NCBI RefSeq assembly: GCF_013340935.1
Contig: NZ_WHOS01000032.1
Coordinates: 1-64,000, forward strand
DNA from: Azospirillum melinis
GTDB taxonomy: Bacteria > Pseudomonadota > Alphaproteobacteria > Azospirillales > Azospirillaceae
Reading direction: 5' to 3'
Length of the DNA stretch: 64,000 nt
Shown: piece by piece, positions 54,146-62,276 of the stretch
How positions within the stretch are numbered: position 1 is the stretch's first letter
Layout: every line of letters begins with the position of its first letter
The notes under the pieces: model-generated
What the model saw: the letters and a program-made list of their open reading frames with translations, nothing else
What the model was told of the DNA's origin: nothing
Databases searched by the model: none
Translations under genes and position numbers: made by a program

Positions 54146-54874
54146 TCAGCCTCCCCGCGCCTTGGCCTGGTCGATCAGCGCGTCAATCGACTGCCGGCGC
54201 CGTTCCTGCTCGCGCTGGTCCTGGTTGCGCATTTGCGCCTGCTGCCACAGCACCAGCGATTGCGCCTGCACCTGCTGGGCCTGGATGTAGGCCTGCTCGG
54301 CGGTGAGGCGGGCGGCGAGGTCGGCCACCGCTTTGGCATCGCCGGCGCTGGCGAGCTGGCCCTCGATCGCCCGCAAGGCGGCGATCCGGCTGGCCGCCGA
54401 CTGGTAAAGCCCGCTCGCCATCGCCTGCGCCCCGGCAATGCTGGTGGCGCTGCGCTGCATCTCCTGCGCCTGAAAGTCGGCGCCGGACGGCGCATAGACG
54501 CGGTTGCGCTCCAGATTGCCCTGCGCCGCCGTGCCGAAGCCGCCCGGTCCGAGCGCGGTGCCGGTCATCACCGCGCCCAACTCGCCGCTTTGCGCCGGCA
54601 GGGCGTTGCGCAACGCCTCGACGTCGAGCTGGCGGCCGAGCTCGGTCAGTGCGTCCGACGGCGCATGGGCGACCGCCTGGTAGGTCTGCTGGAGCTGCTG
54701 GTACTGCTGTTGCATCATCTGCAGCTGCTGGGCCATCTGCTGCACCTGCTGCACCGCCTGGGCGAGGTTGGCGGGATCGATCACCGCCAGCTGGGCTCGG
54801 GCAGGCGGGGCCGGAGCCGCCGGGATCAGCGTGGCGGCGAGTGCCAGGGTGGGAAGCGCAAGGCGTCTGGTCAT
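54146..54874 (-). CDS. virB5: T4SS minor pilus component VirB5/TrbJ
   Basis: The 242-aa protein has a signal peptide (LALAATLIPAAPAPPARAQ), a Gln-rich coiled-coil region (QMMQQQYQQLQQTYQAVAHA) and a long helical C-terminus, as in TrbJ/VirB5. GGAG lies 8 bases before ATG 54874. It probably locates at the pilus tip. The next gene (eexN-like) starts 3 bp after its stop. Confidence 0.88.
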   Translation of the reverse strand: MTRRLALPTLALAATLIPAAPAPPARAQLAVIDPANLAQAVQQVQQMAQQLQMMQQQYQQLQQTYQAVAHAPSDALTELGRQLDVEALRNALPAQSGELGAVMTGTALGPGGFGTAAQGNLERNRVYAPSGADFQAQEMQRSATSIAGAQAMASGLYQSAASRIAALRAIEGQLASAGDAKAVADLAARLTAEQAYIQAQQVQAQSLVLWQQAQMRNQDQREQERRRQSIDALIDQAKARGG

Positions 54875-54905
54875 CACCGGATCTCCATCCTTGGTGAGGG
54901 CGGTG

Positions 54906-57293
54906 TCATGTGAGGGCGCTGCGCCACTGCCGACGGTAGTGCGGCAGCCAGGCGGCGGGGGCCGCGCCATGCTCGGCGATCAGCCGCTCTACCAGTCGCA
55001 CCATGCCGGCGCGGGCCGACAGCACCGCCACCAGATCGTCGAGCCCGCCGAGGTCGAGGGCGCAGGCGACCGACGCGGTGCCTTGCTTGAGCAGAAAGCG
55101 CCGGCCGCCGACGGTGAGGTCCTCGCGCACCGCGCGGAACTCCGGCTCCGTCAGCTTCAGCCCGTCCCGGTAGTCGGCGGCGTCGGCCCGCGGGTTCGGC
55201 ATCAGGATCTGAGTCGGGCACTGCTCGATGATCGAATGGGCGATCGGGCTTTTGAGTGCGTCGGCCGGCGATTGGGTGCCGAGCATCACCAGCCCGTTCA
55301 GCTTGCGGATGGTCTTCAGCTTGTCGTTCACCAGCTCGCGAAAGCCGGGGTCGAGCAGCGCCTTCCAGAACTCGTCGATCACCAGCACCAGCCGGCGACC
55401 GTCGAGCAGGCGCTCCACCCGGTGGAACAGGTAGGCCAGCACCGGGCCGCGGGCGATGGGGTCGTCGAGGAGTGCGGTGACGTCGAATCCCAAGAAGGGA
55501 GCGTCGAGCGCCAGGGCGTCGGCCTCATTGTCGAGCACCCAGCCGAGCGCGCCGCCACGGCACCAGCGCTCCAACCGGGCGCCGGGGCCGCCGGCTTCGG
55601 CTTGGCCGAGGAAGGCGCGCAGTTCGCCCAGCGCGCGCGCCTCGGGCGGCAGCGCCAGCACGGCGCGCAAGCCCAGGTCGAGCCGGCGCTCGGCCTCCGG
55701 CCCGAGTCCGACGCCCGGTTCACTGATCAGCGGCCGCAGCAGGCTCTTGAGGAAGGCGATGTCGGCGGGGGAGCCGGTGAGAGCTTTCAGCGGCGCCAGG
55801 CCCGACGGCGCACCGGCCGGCAGGACGAGGTAGGTGCCGCCGAGCGCGCGGGCCAGGATGTCGCCGCCGCGATCCTTGTCGAAGAACACCACCTGCGCCC
55901 CCTGGCGTCCGGCCAGCGCCGCCAGGAACAGCATCAGCGTCGTCTTGCCCGAACCGGCCGGCCCGGCGACAAAGACGTTGCCGAGGTCGCTCACCGTGCC
56001 GGTGGGGGCGTGCAGGTGGAAGCGGTAGGCGGTGCCCCCGCTGGTGCGCAGCAGGGTCAGCGGCTCGCCCCAATGGCCCTGCGCCGCCCCGGCCGGGTAG
56101 TTGTGCAGGCTGGCCATGGCGGCGAAGTTGCGCGAGCTGATCGCCCCGGGACGGGTGCGCAGCCGCAGGTTTCCTGGCAGCTGCGCCCAGTAGGCCGCCT
56201 CCAGCGCCAAATCCTCGCGTGCCACCACAGCACCGCTCTCGGCCAGATCGCGCCGGGCGCGGGCGGCGACCTCGCGCAGGCCCGCCAGCGTGCCGGCGAA
56301 GATGATCAGGCTCAGATGATGGTCGCCCATGACGAAGGCGTTGGAGGCCAGGAGGTCGGCCGCCTCGCTGAGCGCCGCGGTCTGGCTGGCCGCCTTGTCC
56401 TCAGCCGTCACCATCTGGTTCTGTTTGCGGGTCAGCACGGCCTGGGCCGCCTGCTTGGGGAGAAAGCCGAAGCTCTGGGTCAGCACGCAGCGGTAGGGGG
56501 CGGCCAGCACCGCGTCGAACATGCCGGGCCAACTGGTGGCGGGATATTCGCGCAGGCCGAAGGCGGCGGCATAGCTGGAGCCGCCGGGACCGCGGATTTC
56601 GATCGCCTCGCGCCCGACGATGACGCGGTCGGTGTAGATCGCGCCGCCGAGATGGCCGCTGACCAAGGGCACCGACAGCGATTGCCCGGTCAAGATCAGC
56701 CGCAAGGCCTCGGCCGGCTCGGAGAACAGCACGCCGCCCTGCTCGCGCAAGCCCAGACGCCGGGCTGTGTGGTCGTCGAGTTCGGCGAGGAGAGTGGCGA
56801 CGATGGCATCAAGCGCCTCCAGGGACACGGGGCTGGCCGGGCGGGCAAGGTCGCCGCGCCGGCGCCGGGCGAAGAGGCTGGCCAGCCGGCTGCGCTCGCC
56901 GGCTCCGGCCGGGCGCAGCAGCACCGACAGGTAAAGACGGTTGCAGAACAGCCCGCCGGCCAGCAGGCGCGCCCGGTAGGCGGCGTCGAGCTCACGGGCG
57001 AAGGCGCTGGCGCAAGGGGCAGCGGGATAGCAAGGGTCGTTGTCCAGCGTACGGACGGTGTGGGTGGCAAGCACCAGCCGGTCGGACGCGATGTTGCGCA
57101 GCAGCAGGTTGCGCCGGGCGTGGCGGGCATTGACCTCAGCGGCCGCCGCCATCTCGAAGCCAGCGCCACCGAGTTCGATCATGGCGAGCAGCGCGCCGTC
57201 ATCGAGCAGCAGCGTGCCGGGGGCGGCGTGGCCGAGATATGGGACATAGGTGTCGGGCTCGCGCTCGCGCGTCCAAAGCGCCGTGTCAGGCAT
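54906..57293 (-). CDS. virB4: T4SS ATPase VirB4/TrbE
   Basis: The 795-aa protein has the VirB4 N-terminal domain, Walker A VAGPAGSGKTTLMLFL near residue 440, RLVLVIDEFWKALLDP (Walker B) and MLGTQSPADALKS. It energises pilin extraction and assembly at the inner membrane. Its start overlaps the virB3 stop by 8 bp. Confidence 0.94.
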   Translation of the reverse strand: MPDTALWTREREPDTYVPYLGHAAPGTLLLDDGALLAMIELGGAGFEMAAAAEVNARHARRNLLLRNIASDRLVLATHTVRTLDNDPCYPAAPCASAFARELDAAYRARLLAGGLFCNRLYLSVLLRPAGAGERSRLASLFARRRRGDLARPASPVSLEALDAIVATLLAELDDHTARRLGLREQGGVLFSEPAEALRLILTGQSLSVPLVSGHLGGAIYTDRVIVGREAIEIRGPGGSSYAAAFGLREYPATSWPGMFDAVLAAPYRCVLTQSFGFLPKQAAQAVLTRKQNQMVTAEDKAASQTAALSEAADLLASNAFVMGDHHLSLIIFAGTLAGLREVAARARRDLAESGAVVAREDLALEAAYWAQLPGNLRLRTRPGAISSRNFAAMASLHNYPAGAAQGHWGEPLTLLRTSGGTAYRFHLHAPTGTVSDLGNVFVAGPAGSGKTTLMLFLAALAGRQGAQVVFFDKDRGGDILARALGGTYLVLPAGAPSGLAPLKALTGSPADIAFLKSLLRPLISEPGVGLGPEAERRLDLGLRAVLALPPEARALGELRAFLGQAEAGGPGARLERWCRGGALGWVLDNEADALALDAPFLGFDVTALLDDPIARGPVLAYLFHRVERLLDGRRLVLVIDEFWKALLDPGFRELVNDKLKTIRKLNGLVMLGTQSPADALKSPIAHSIIEQCPTQILMPNPRADAADYRDGLKLTEPEFRAVREDLTVGGRRFLLKQGTASVACALDLGGLDDLVAVLSARAGMVRLVERLIAEHGAAPAAWLPHYRRQWRSALT

Positions 57294-57624
57294 GGATGCG
57301 GACCTCCCGGGTGCTGCGGGCGGCCCTCAGCGGCAGCGGACTGACCGAGGAGCCGCCCCAATAGCCGGTGTTGCGGGCACGCGCCTTGGTGTCGGCCCAC
57401 AGCCGCAGTGTGCCGAACAGATGGACGTCGCGGGCCACCAGAACCCGCAGGGCGTGGTGGAGGACGACGCCGATCAGCAGCCAGGCGGGGTTACCGGCCA
57501 GGACGAAGACGATGCTGGTGGCCATGCCGTTGACCGCCACCGCCTCCAAGGGCACGCCGCGCCACATCGCCGGGCGGGTGCAGGCGAGGAACAACGGGTC
57601 TTCGACGAGGATGTCGGCCTCCAT
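57286..57624 (-). CDS. virB3: T4SS inner-membrane component VirB3/TrbD
   Basis: The 112-aa protein has one or two membrane helices (SIVFVLAGNPAWLLIGVVLH) and the N-terminal VirB3 pattern LFLACTRPAMWRGVPLEAV. Position between virB2 and virB4 agrees. It overlaps virB4 by 8 bp, as expected for partners that interact directly. Confidence 0.88.
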   Translation of the reverse strand: MEADILVEDPLFLACTRPAMWRGVPLEAVAVNGMATSIVFVLAGNPAWLLIGVVLHHALRVLVARDVHLFGTLRLWADTKARARNTGYWGGSSVSPLPLRAARSTREVRIHA

Positions 57625-57625
57625 G

Positions 57626-57994
57626 TCAGGCCCCGACGATCTGGGTGACGATCCAGGCGGAGGAGAAGATCAGCATGATGCCGAGCAGCACGCCGCCGGC
57701 GGTGCGCAGGCTGAGCGCGCCCATCACCGCGCCGATGCCGAGGATGCAGATAGCGATCACCGCGATCAGCTTCCCGGGGGTGCCGGTGAGGAGGTTGACG
57801 AGATTCTGCAGGAAGGTGCTGAGGTCGCCGCCACCGCCGGCCGCCTGGGCAAAGGCGGGGGCGGTGGCCAGCAATACCAGCAATCCGACGCCGAGCGCCG
57901 TCAGGTGGGAGTGGCGGATGCGGCCGGCGCGGGCGCTGATGAGGGCGGGCCCGGCAGCCGGGCGCAGGGCGGGCACGGAGTGGAAGTTGACCAT
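57626..57994 (-). CDS. virB2: T4SS major pilin VirB2/TrbC
   Basis: The 122-aa prepilin has a long signal peptide ending about ATAPAFAQ and two hydrophobic helices (LIAVIAICILGIGAVMGALS and VLLGIMLIFSSAWIV), the pattern of conjugative pilins. GAGGAGG lies about 8 bases before the ATG. Confidence 0.9.
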   Translation of the reverse strand: MVNFHSVPALRPAAGPALISARAGRIRHSHLTALGVGLLVLLATAPAFAQAAGGGGDLSTFLQNLVNLLTGTPGKLIAVIAICILGIGAVMGALSLRTAGGVLLGIMLIFSSAWIVTQIVGA

Positions 57995-58038
57995 GGACGA
58001 AGGCCTCCTCGAAACTGGGCTGGGGGCTTGTCAGGACG

Positions 58039-58716
58039 CTAGGGTCGGCCCTCCGGTGCCGGCGGGCGGTCCGGCGGGTGCGGAGCGGGTATGGCCGGCA
58101 GCGGCGGTGGCCTCAGGGCGCGCTCGCGGTCGCGACGGGCCCGCGCGTAGACATCCCAGGCCGGCGGCTCCGGCTCGAGGACCGCCGCGGCTGCGGGCGG
58201 CGAGGGTGCCGGCCTCTCGGGATCGGAATTTGCTGTCCCCTCCAGCCGGATCGCCGGCACCACCGCGGTTGCCGCGGCATGAACGCGGGCGACATAGCCG
58301 TTGGCGACGCCGCGGGAGGGCGAGCCGGTGTAACGCGACAGCGCCCGCACCAGCGCCTGTTGACCATCCTCGCCGTCCTGGAGATCGAAGCCGCCCGCCA
58401 GCACCCGCGCGCCGGCGGCGATGTTACGGCAAGCTTCGAAAGCGTCGGCCACGCTGAGGCCAAGTTGGGCCAGGGTGGTGCTGTTCAACTGCATCAAGCC
58501 AAGATCGAGAGAATGACCCCGGCGCAAGTGCTCGGTCGCCTGGGCGACTGCGGCGGCGGGGCTGGACGGGCGGTGGGAGCAGCCAGCGCTGGCATCGCCG
58601 ATCGCCAGCGGATCGAGGCCGGTTTCGGCGTGGGCGACGGCGGCGAGCGTGCCGACATGCACCCCTGGGCCGCAGGTGGCGGCCAGCTGGAGGAAAAGCG
58701 CCATTGAGAGGGTCAT
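58039..58716 (-). CDS. virB1: Lytic transglycosylase VirB1
   Basis: The 225-aa protein has a signal-peptide-like N-terminus and a transglycosylase SLT domain with VAHAETGLDPLAIG (catalytic Glu) and DLGLMQLNSTTLAQLG. It opens the peptidoglycan for T4SS assembly. ATG 58716 has GGGAG seven bases upstream, better placed than ATG 58722. The Pro-rich C-terminus is unlike other members. It is the first clear gene of the operon. Confidence 0.88.
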   Translation of the reverse strand: MTLSMALFLQLAATCGPGVHVGTLAAVAHAETGLDPLAIGDASAGCSHRPSSPAAAVAQATEHLRRGHSLDLGLMQLNSTTLAQLGLSVADAFEACRNIAAGARVLAGGFDLQDGEDGQQALVRALSRYTGSPSRGVANGYVARVHAAATAVVPAIRLEGTANSDPERPAPSPPAAAAVLEPEPPAWDVYARARRDRERALRPPPLPAIPAPHPPDRPPAPEGRP

Positions 58717-58797
58717 CGCCATTCTCCCGGCCGGAGAGAGGCGGCACCGGCACCGGCCGCCCAGAGCCGGGCCGACGGGTGGGCAAGGCCCGGCGTC

Positions 58798-59133
58798 TCA
58801 GTCCAGCGGCAGCGGTCCGGTCGCCGCCAAGTCTTGGGCGAGTGCTTTGTAGCGGGCGAGTTCGGGGTCGCCGGCGAGGTAGACCGGAACGCAGCCGGCA
58901 AAGCCGAACTCCACCCGGATGAGGGTGAGCAGGCGGTCGAGGTCGCGGTAGGTGCGGTCGCCGCGGTCGTTCCAGGTGCGCAAGGGCAGGAAGTCGCGCC
59001 GCCAACTCGCCCGCAGATAGGCGAGATGCTCGACTGCGCGGCCGATGCTTTTGGTGACGACCAGAACATTGCGGATGCGACCGCCCTCCTGGAGGGCCTG
59101 CCTGATCTCGCCTTCCTGCAACCCGGTCGCCAA
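58798..59133 (-). CDS. Hypothetical protein upstream of virB1
   Basis: The 111-aa protein has no family I recognise. It looks alpha/beta (RNVLVVTKSIGRAVEHLAYL), cytoplasmic, without membrane segments. The start is TTG with GGGAG 6 bases upstream. It is 81 bp before virB1 on the same strand and could be the first gene of the T4SS operon, perhaps a regulator. Confidence 0.55.
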   Translation of the reverse strand: MATGLQEGEIRQALQEGGRIRNVLVVTKSIGRAVEHLAYLRASWRRDFLPLRTWNDRGDRTYRDLDRLLTLIRVEFGFAGCVPVYLAGDPELARYKALAQDLAATGPLPLD

Positions 59134-59632
59134 GCCCCGCTCCCGCCGTTCCGCCCCCCTGCGCGCCGACAGGGCGGCCCGGCCCGGTCGACCGGCCGCA
59201 GCCAGCCAGTGTCGTGAGGCGTCCCGCCTGCCGCTGCTGTCTTACCAGCGCAAGCGCAGCTGGAGCGAGTGGTACTTGCGGATAGGCACCTCATCATTCC
59301 GTGGGCCTCCCTTGGAAGAGCGCACAGGCGTTTAGAATGAAAAAAAGGACGGTGTTTTTATAAAAACACCAATCGCGGAGGGCAGGCTGGATACAGCGGA
59401 AACGGGAAAATCATTGCCGCGCGAACACGCAGTGGGGTGGGACAAAAAGCGGCTTTCTGCCGGTCTTCCGGGACTCGTTCGTGCAAGGAGGACGCGAACG
59501 GCGGTCGCCTTTGTAGTCACGCACGCTGAGCCGACATTTCGCCGACGATCAAAGCGATTTTGTAAAAACGCCCCGGTGCGGGCCCGGCCTGGGGACGGCG
59601 TGCGGCTGGGCACCCCCCTTTGAGGAGGTCCG
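59134..59632. promoter_or_regulatory. Divergent control region of the T4SS and parAB operons with a 20-bp palindrome
   Basis: About 500 bp between divergent operons. It holds a perfect 20-bp palindrome, GGTGTTTTTATAAAAACACC (59351-59370), and a similar half-site, TGTAAAAACGCC, at about 59571-59582. Both fit a binding site for a partition or transfer regulator. The ORF at 59332-59913 on the minus strand overlaps parA and is not supported. Confidence 0.6.
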
Positions 59633-60376
59633 ATGAAAACATTGGCCGTGATGAACGAGAAGGGCGGGGTCGGCAAGACCAGTCTCACCGCCCATGCCGG
59701 CTGGTATCTGGCCGAGCGCTTCCGCACGCTGGTGATCGACCTCGACCAGCAGGCCAACCTCACCGCCACGCTGGGCGCGCATCTTGGGCGGGTCGACAGC
59801 GTCGACCTGTTCGTCCGCCCGACCCGGGTGCCGGAAGCCGGCCGCCTGACCGTCACCCGCTCGACCCGCGACCTGCTCGGCGTGGAAGGGGCGGAACGCG
59901 CCTGCATCGCCACCTTCCGCGACAGCCTTGCGGCGATGGCGACCGATTACGACGTGTGCGTGATTGACACCCCACCGGCGCTGACGAACCGCACCTTTGG
60001 CGCCCTCTTGGCAGCCGACGCGGTGCTGGCGCCAATCGGCATCAACGATTACTCGCTCCAGGGGGTGGCCGAACTCTTACGCGCCATCAAAGGGGTGGCG
60101 CGGCACTATGACCGGCCTGAGCCCCTGTTTCTCGGGCTGTTGCCCTCGATCTTCGACCGCAAGAGCCGGCGCGAGCGCGCGCTGTTCGAGAGCCTGGCCG
60201 CCGACCTCGGCCAGCTGCTGTTTCCCGGCCTGCTGGCCAAGCGCGATGCTTATGCCCGTGCCGCCAGCGACCGCGCGCCGGTCTGGGCGATGCCGGGCAG
60301 TGCGGCGCGCGAGGCGGCTTCGGAGATTCGCGGCGTGCTCGCCACCGTGGCCGAGCGGATGGAACTCCGGCCATGA
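59633..60376 (+). CDS. parA: ParA-family partition ATPase
   Basis: The 247-aa protein has MNEKGGVGKTSLTAHAGWYL (deviant Walker A with the signature Lys), LVIDLDQQANLTATLG and CVIDTPPALTNRTFGALL, with no N-terminal HTH. GAGGAGG stands just before the ATG. It overlaps parB by 4 bp (ATGA). It should position the element or its relaxosome together with ParB. Confidence 0.93.
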   Translation: MKTLAVMNEKGGVGKTSLTAHAGWYLAERFRTLVIDLDQQANLTATLGAHLGRVDSVDLFVRPTRVPEAGRLTVTRSTRDLLGVEGAERACIATFRDSLAAMATDYDVCVIDTPPALTNRTFGALLAADAVLAPIGINDYSLQGVAELLRAIKGVARHYDRPEPLFLGLLPSIFDRKSRRERALFESLAADLGQLLFPGLLAKRDAYARAASDRAPVWAMPGSAAREAASEIRGVLATVAERMELRP

Positions 60377-61404
60377 GCGGGCCGGTCAAACCGCGTGCCG
60401 CCTTCGCCGCGGCCAGCTTTACGGCGTTGCGCGCGGCGTTGGGCGAAGGGCAGGGTGAGGTGCTGCACCTGCCGCTCGCCGACATCGACGAGGACCCCGG
60501 TCAGCCGCGCACCCTCTTTGAGGAAGAGGAGTTGGCGCTCTTGGCCGCATCCATCCGCGCGCACGGCGTGGTGCAGCCGGTGGTGGTGCGGCCGGCGGTG
60601 GACGGGCGGTACCGGCTCGCCTTCGGGGCGCGGCGGCTGCGAGCCGCCCGGCTGGCCGGCCTTGCCGACATCCCAGCGGTGATCCGGCGGGCGGGCGACG
60701 GCGACTTCGCTGGCCAAGTGATCGAGAACCAGCACCGCGCCCCCCTGTCCAACAGCGATCTCGCAACCGCCATCAGGCGGCTGGCGGCAGACGGGCACAC
60801 CGGCAAGCAGATCGCCACAATCTGCGCACTCAAGGGGTATGAAGTTTCGGCGTTCCGCCAAGCCGTCAACTTTCCGCCCGAACTGCGGGCGCGCATGGAC
60901 CATGCCGACATGCGGGCGCTCTACGACCTCTATCGGCAATGGCGCAAGACCCCCGACGCCGTGCTCGACGCCCTGCCAGCGGCCGACGTGGTCCTCACCA
61001 TCACCGATGCGCGTCGGATTGTCGGCGCCATCACCGGCCGACCGACCGGCAGCCTCGTTCCAGATCGGCCGATGCCAGCATCTGCGGCCCCGGATCCAGT
61101 TCATGACGGCACCAGCGTGCCGGCTGCCAGCCTCCCGCACGGTGACCTTTTCCACGGTACAAACCCCACCATGCCGGAGGGGTATGGGCGGAAGAAGGAC
61201 GAATCGAAGCTGAAGGCAGCCCCGGGACCAACGGCGGTCGGCACGGTGCAGCAGCCGGTGTTCCTTGTTACGGCCGGCGACGGGGCGGAGGGCCGCCTGA
61301 TCGTCGATCGGCGGGCCGGCGGGGCCGGATTGGTGCTGGTGGCCTACGCCAGCGGCGTCGCGGAGGTAAAGGCGGCCGATCTGCGCATCGTGCGCGTCGA
61401 GTGA
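60373..61404 (+). CDS. parB: ParB/Spo0J-family partition protein
   Basis: The 343-aa protein has LPLADIDEDPGQPRTLFEEE, VVRPAVDGRYRLAFGARRLR and VIENQHRAPLSNSDLATAI (ParB N-terminal CTPase domain), then an HTH (DGHTGKQIATICALKGYEV). The C-terminal third is variable, with a small beta domain at the end. It forms an operon with parA. The short palindrome just after its stop is a possible binding site. Confidence 0.9.
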   Translation: MSGPVKPRAAFAAASFTALRAALGEGQGEVLHLPLADIDEDPGQPRTLFEEEELALLAASIRAHGVVQPVVVRPAVDGRYRLAFGARRLRAARLAGLADIPAVIRRAGDGDFAGQVIENQHRAPLSNSDLATAIRRLAADGHTGKQIATICALKGYEVSAFRQAVNFPPELRARMDHADMRALYDLYRQWRKTPDAVLDALPAADVVLTITDARRIVGAITGRPTGSLVPDRPMPASAAPDPVHDGTSVPAASLPHGDLFHGTNPTMPEGYGRKKDESKLKAAPGPTAVGTVQQPVFLVTAGDGAEGRLIVDRRAGGAGLVLVAYASGVAEVKAADLRIVRVE

Positions 61405-61437
61405 CCGGCTTATTGGGAGGCGAAGCGCATCGCAGGT

Positions 61438-61452
61438 TTTGCACGGTGCAAA
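61438..61452. promoter_or_regulatory. 15-bp palindrome between parB and mobC (candidate parS-like or relaxosome site)
   Basis: TTTGCACGGTGCAAA is a perfect 7-bp dyad around a central G. A related copy, TTTCCACGGTACAAA (13 of 15 bases equal), lies at 61149-61163 in the 3' part of parB. Location between parB and a MobC-like gene suggests a ParB or MobC binding site. Confidence 0.5.
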
Positions 61453-61546
61453 CGCAAGCGGGTCTTTGACGGCATCGAGGATTAGGGAGGGAAGGGGGAG
61501 GGCAGGATATGTTTGGTGGGAGCAGGTTTGAAACGAGGCTGGCGTG

Positions 61547-62203
61547 ATGCCGCCAAAGCCCGGACAGAAGATGGTTGGAGGCTATGTCGATGCCGCTCTG
61601 GCTGAGCGGTTCCAGGCCTGGGCGCGGCGGACCGACGGTGGTGCCTCTGCCGCGTTGCGGCGGCTCATCCTCCAGGCGATGGACGGTCAGACGCCGGCCG
61701 CGCCGCAAGGGAGCGGAACGGGCCACCAAGTCGGGGTCCGCTTCAAGGACGCCGAGCGCGCGGCTCTGGCCGAGGCCGCCCGGGCCCATGGCACCAGTTC
61801 CGCGACCTGGCTACGCTCGCTGGCCTTGGTGCACCTGATGGGGCGGCCGCAGTGGAATCCGGCGGAGGTGGAGGCGCTGCGCGCGGTGTTCCGTGAACTG
61901 CGGGCCATCGGCACCAGCCTCGAGCGCAGCATTCGCACGCTGACCCAGGCTGCCGATGCTGGCCTGTGTCCGTGGGAACACCGCGACGCCGCGCGCAAGG
62001 CCGGCGATCTGGTCCGGATCGAGATGCGCCGCCTCGTCGCGGTGATGACCGGCAACTTTGATTATTGGGGCCTGCCGGATGCCGAGCGCCCGGATGCGGC
62101 GCCAGGGGCGGCCGAGCGTGCCGCAGCCGCAATCCGCATGGCCGAAAAGCGTCGGAAGAATCGGCCGCGGCGGCTGGCCGCGCGCTGCCGTGAGGACGGA
62201 TGA
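61547..62203 (+). CDS. MobC-like relaxosome accessory protein
   Basis: The 218-aa protein has a central region with VGVRFKDAERAALAEAARAH, GTSSATWLRSLALVHLMG and LRAIGTSLERSIRTLTQAAD, the ribbon-helix-helix plus helical layout of MobC. A predicted short DNA-binding segment is also at the N-terminus. GAGG lies 8 bases before ATG 61547 (GTG 61544 is the alternative). MobC assists the relaxase at oriT. Its partner relaxase is at the other edge of the island, so the two would lie close together, in convergent orientation, if the segment were circular. Confidence 0.75.
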   Translation: MPPKPGQKMVGGYVDAALAERFQAWARRTDGGASAALRRLILQAMDGQTPAAPQGSGTGHQVGVRFKDAERAALAEAARAHGTSSATWLRSLALVHLMGRPQWNPAEVEALRAVFRELRAIGTSLERSIRTLTQAADAGLCPWEHRDAARKAGDLVRIEMRRLVAVMTGNFDYWGLPDAERPDAAPGAAERAAAAIRMAEKRRKNRPRRLAARCREDG

Positions 62204-62276
62204 TATGCGCGGGCACAGGGCTGGCGTGATGCGCGGTGGACGCAAATTGAAGCGGCGCCAACCGGATTGAAATCGA

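Larger units (their letters stand above)
35609..62276. mobile_element. Conjugative island or integrated plasmid segment (about 26.7 kb)
   Basis: The segment carries a relaxase, MobC-like protein, complete VirB/VirD4 T4SS, EexN-like exclusion protein, ParA-ParB and a second ParB-like protein, all absent outside it. It is bounded by two copies of a methyltransferase 3' end and lies between glycosylation genes on both sides. No integrase, transposase or replication initiator is seen inside, so the mode of integration is unknown. Edges are placed where the methyltransferase similarity ends. Confidence 0.65.

Noticed and set aside
54768-57344. 858-aa plus-strand open frame
   Set aside because: It is antisense to virB4, which carries all ATPase motifs.
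59332-59913. 193-aa minus-strand open frame
   Set aside because: It overlaps the start of parA and the palindrome, has no ribosome binding site and no family similarity.
35609-62276. A defence system in the island cargo (DUF2493/SLOG protein as sensor)
   Set aside because: No effector domain (nuclease, NADase, membrane pore) is encoded next to it, so a defence role cannot be supported from this sequence.
62204-62276. tRNA gene or att site at the right edge of the island
   Set aside because: No tRNA cloverleaf pattern or integrase is seen; the only repeat found is the methyltransferase 3' end.
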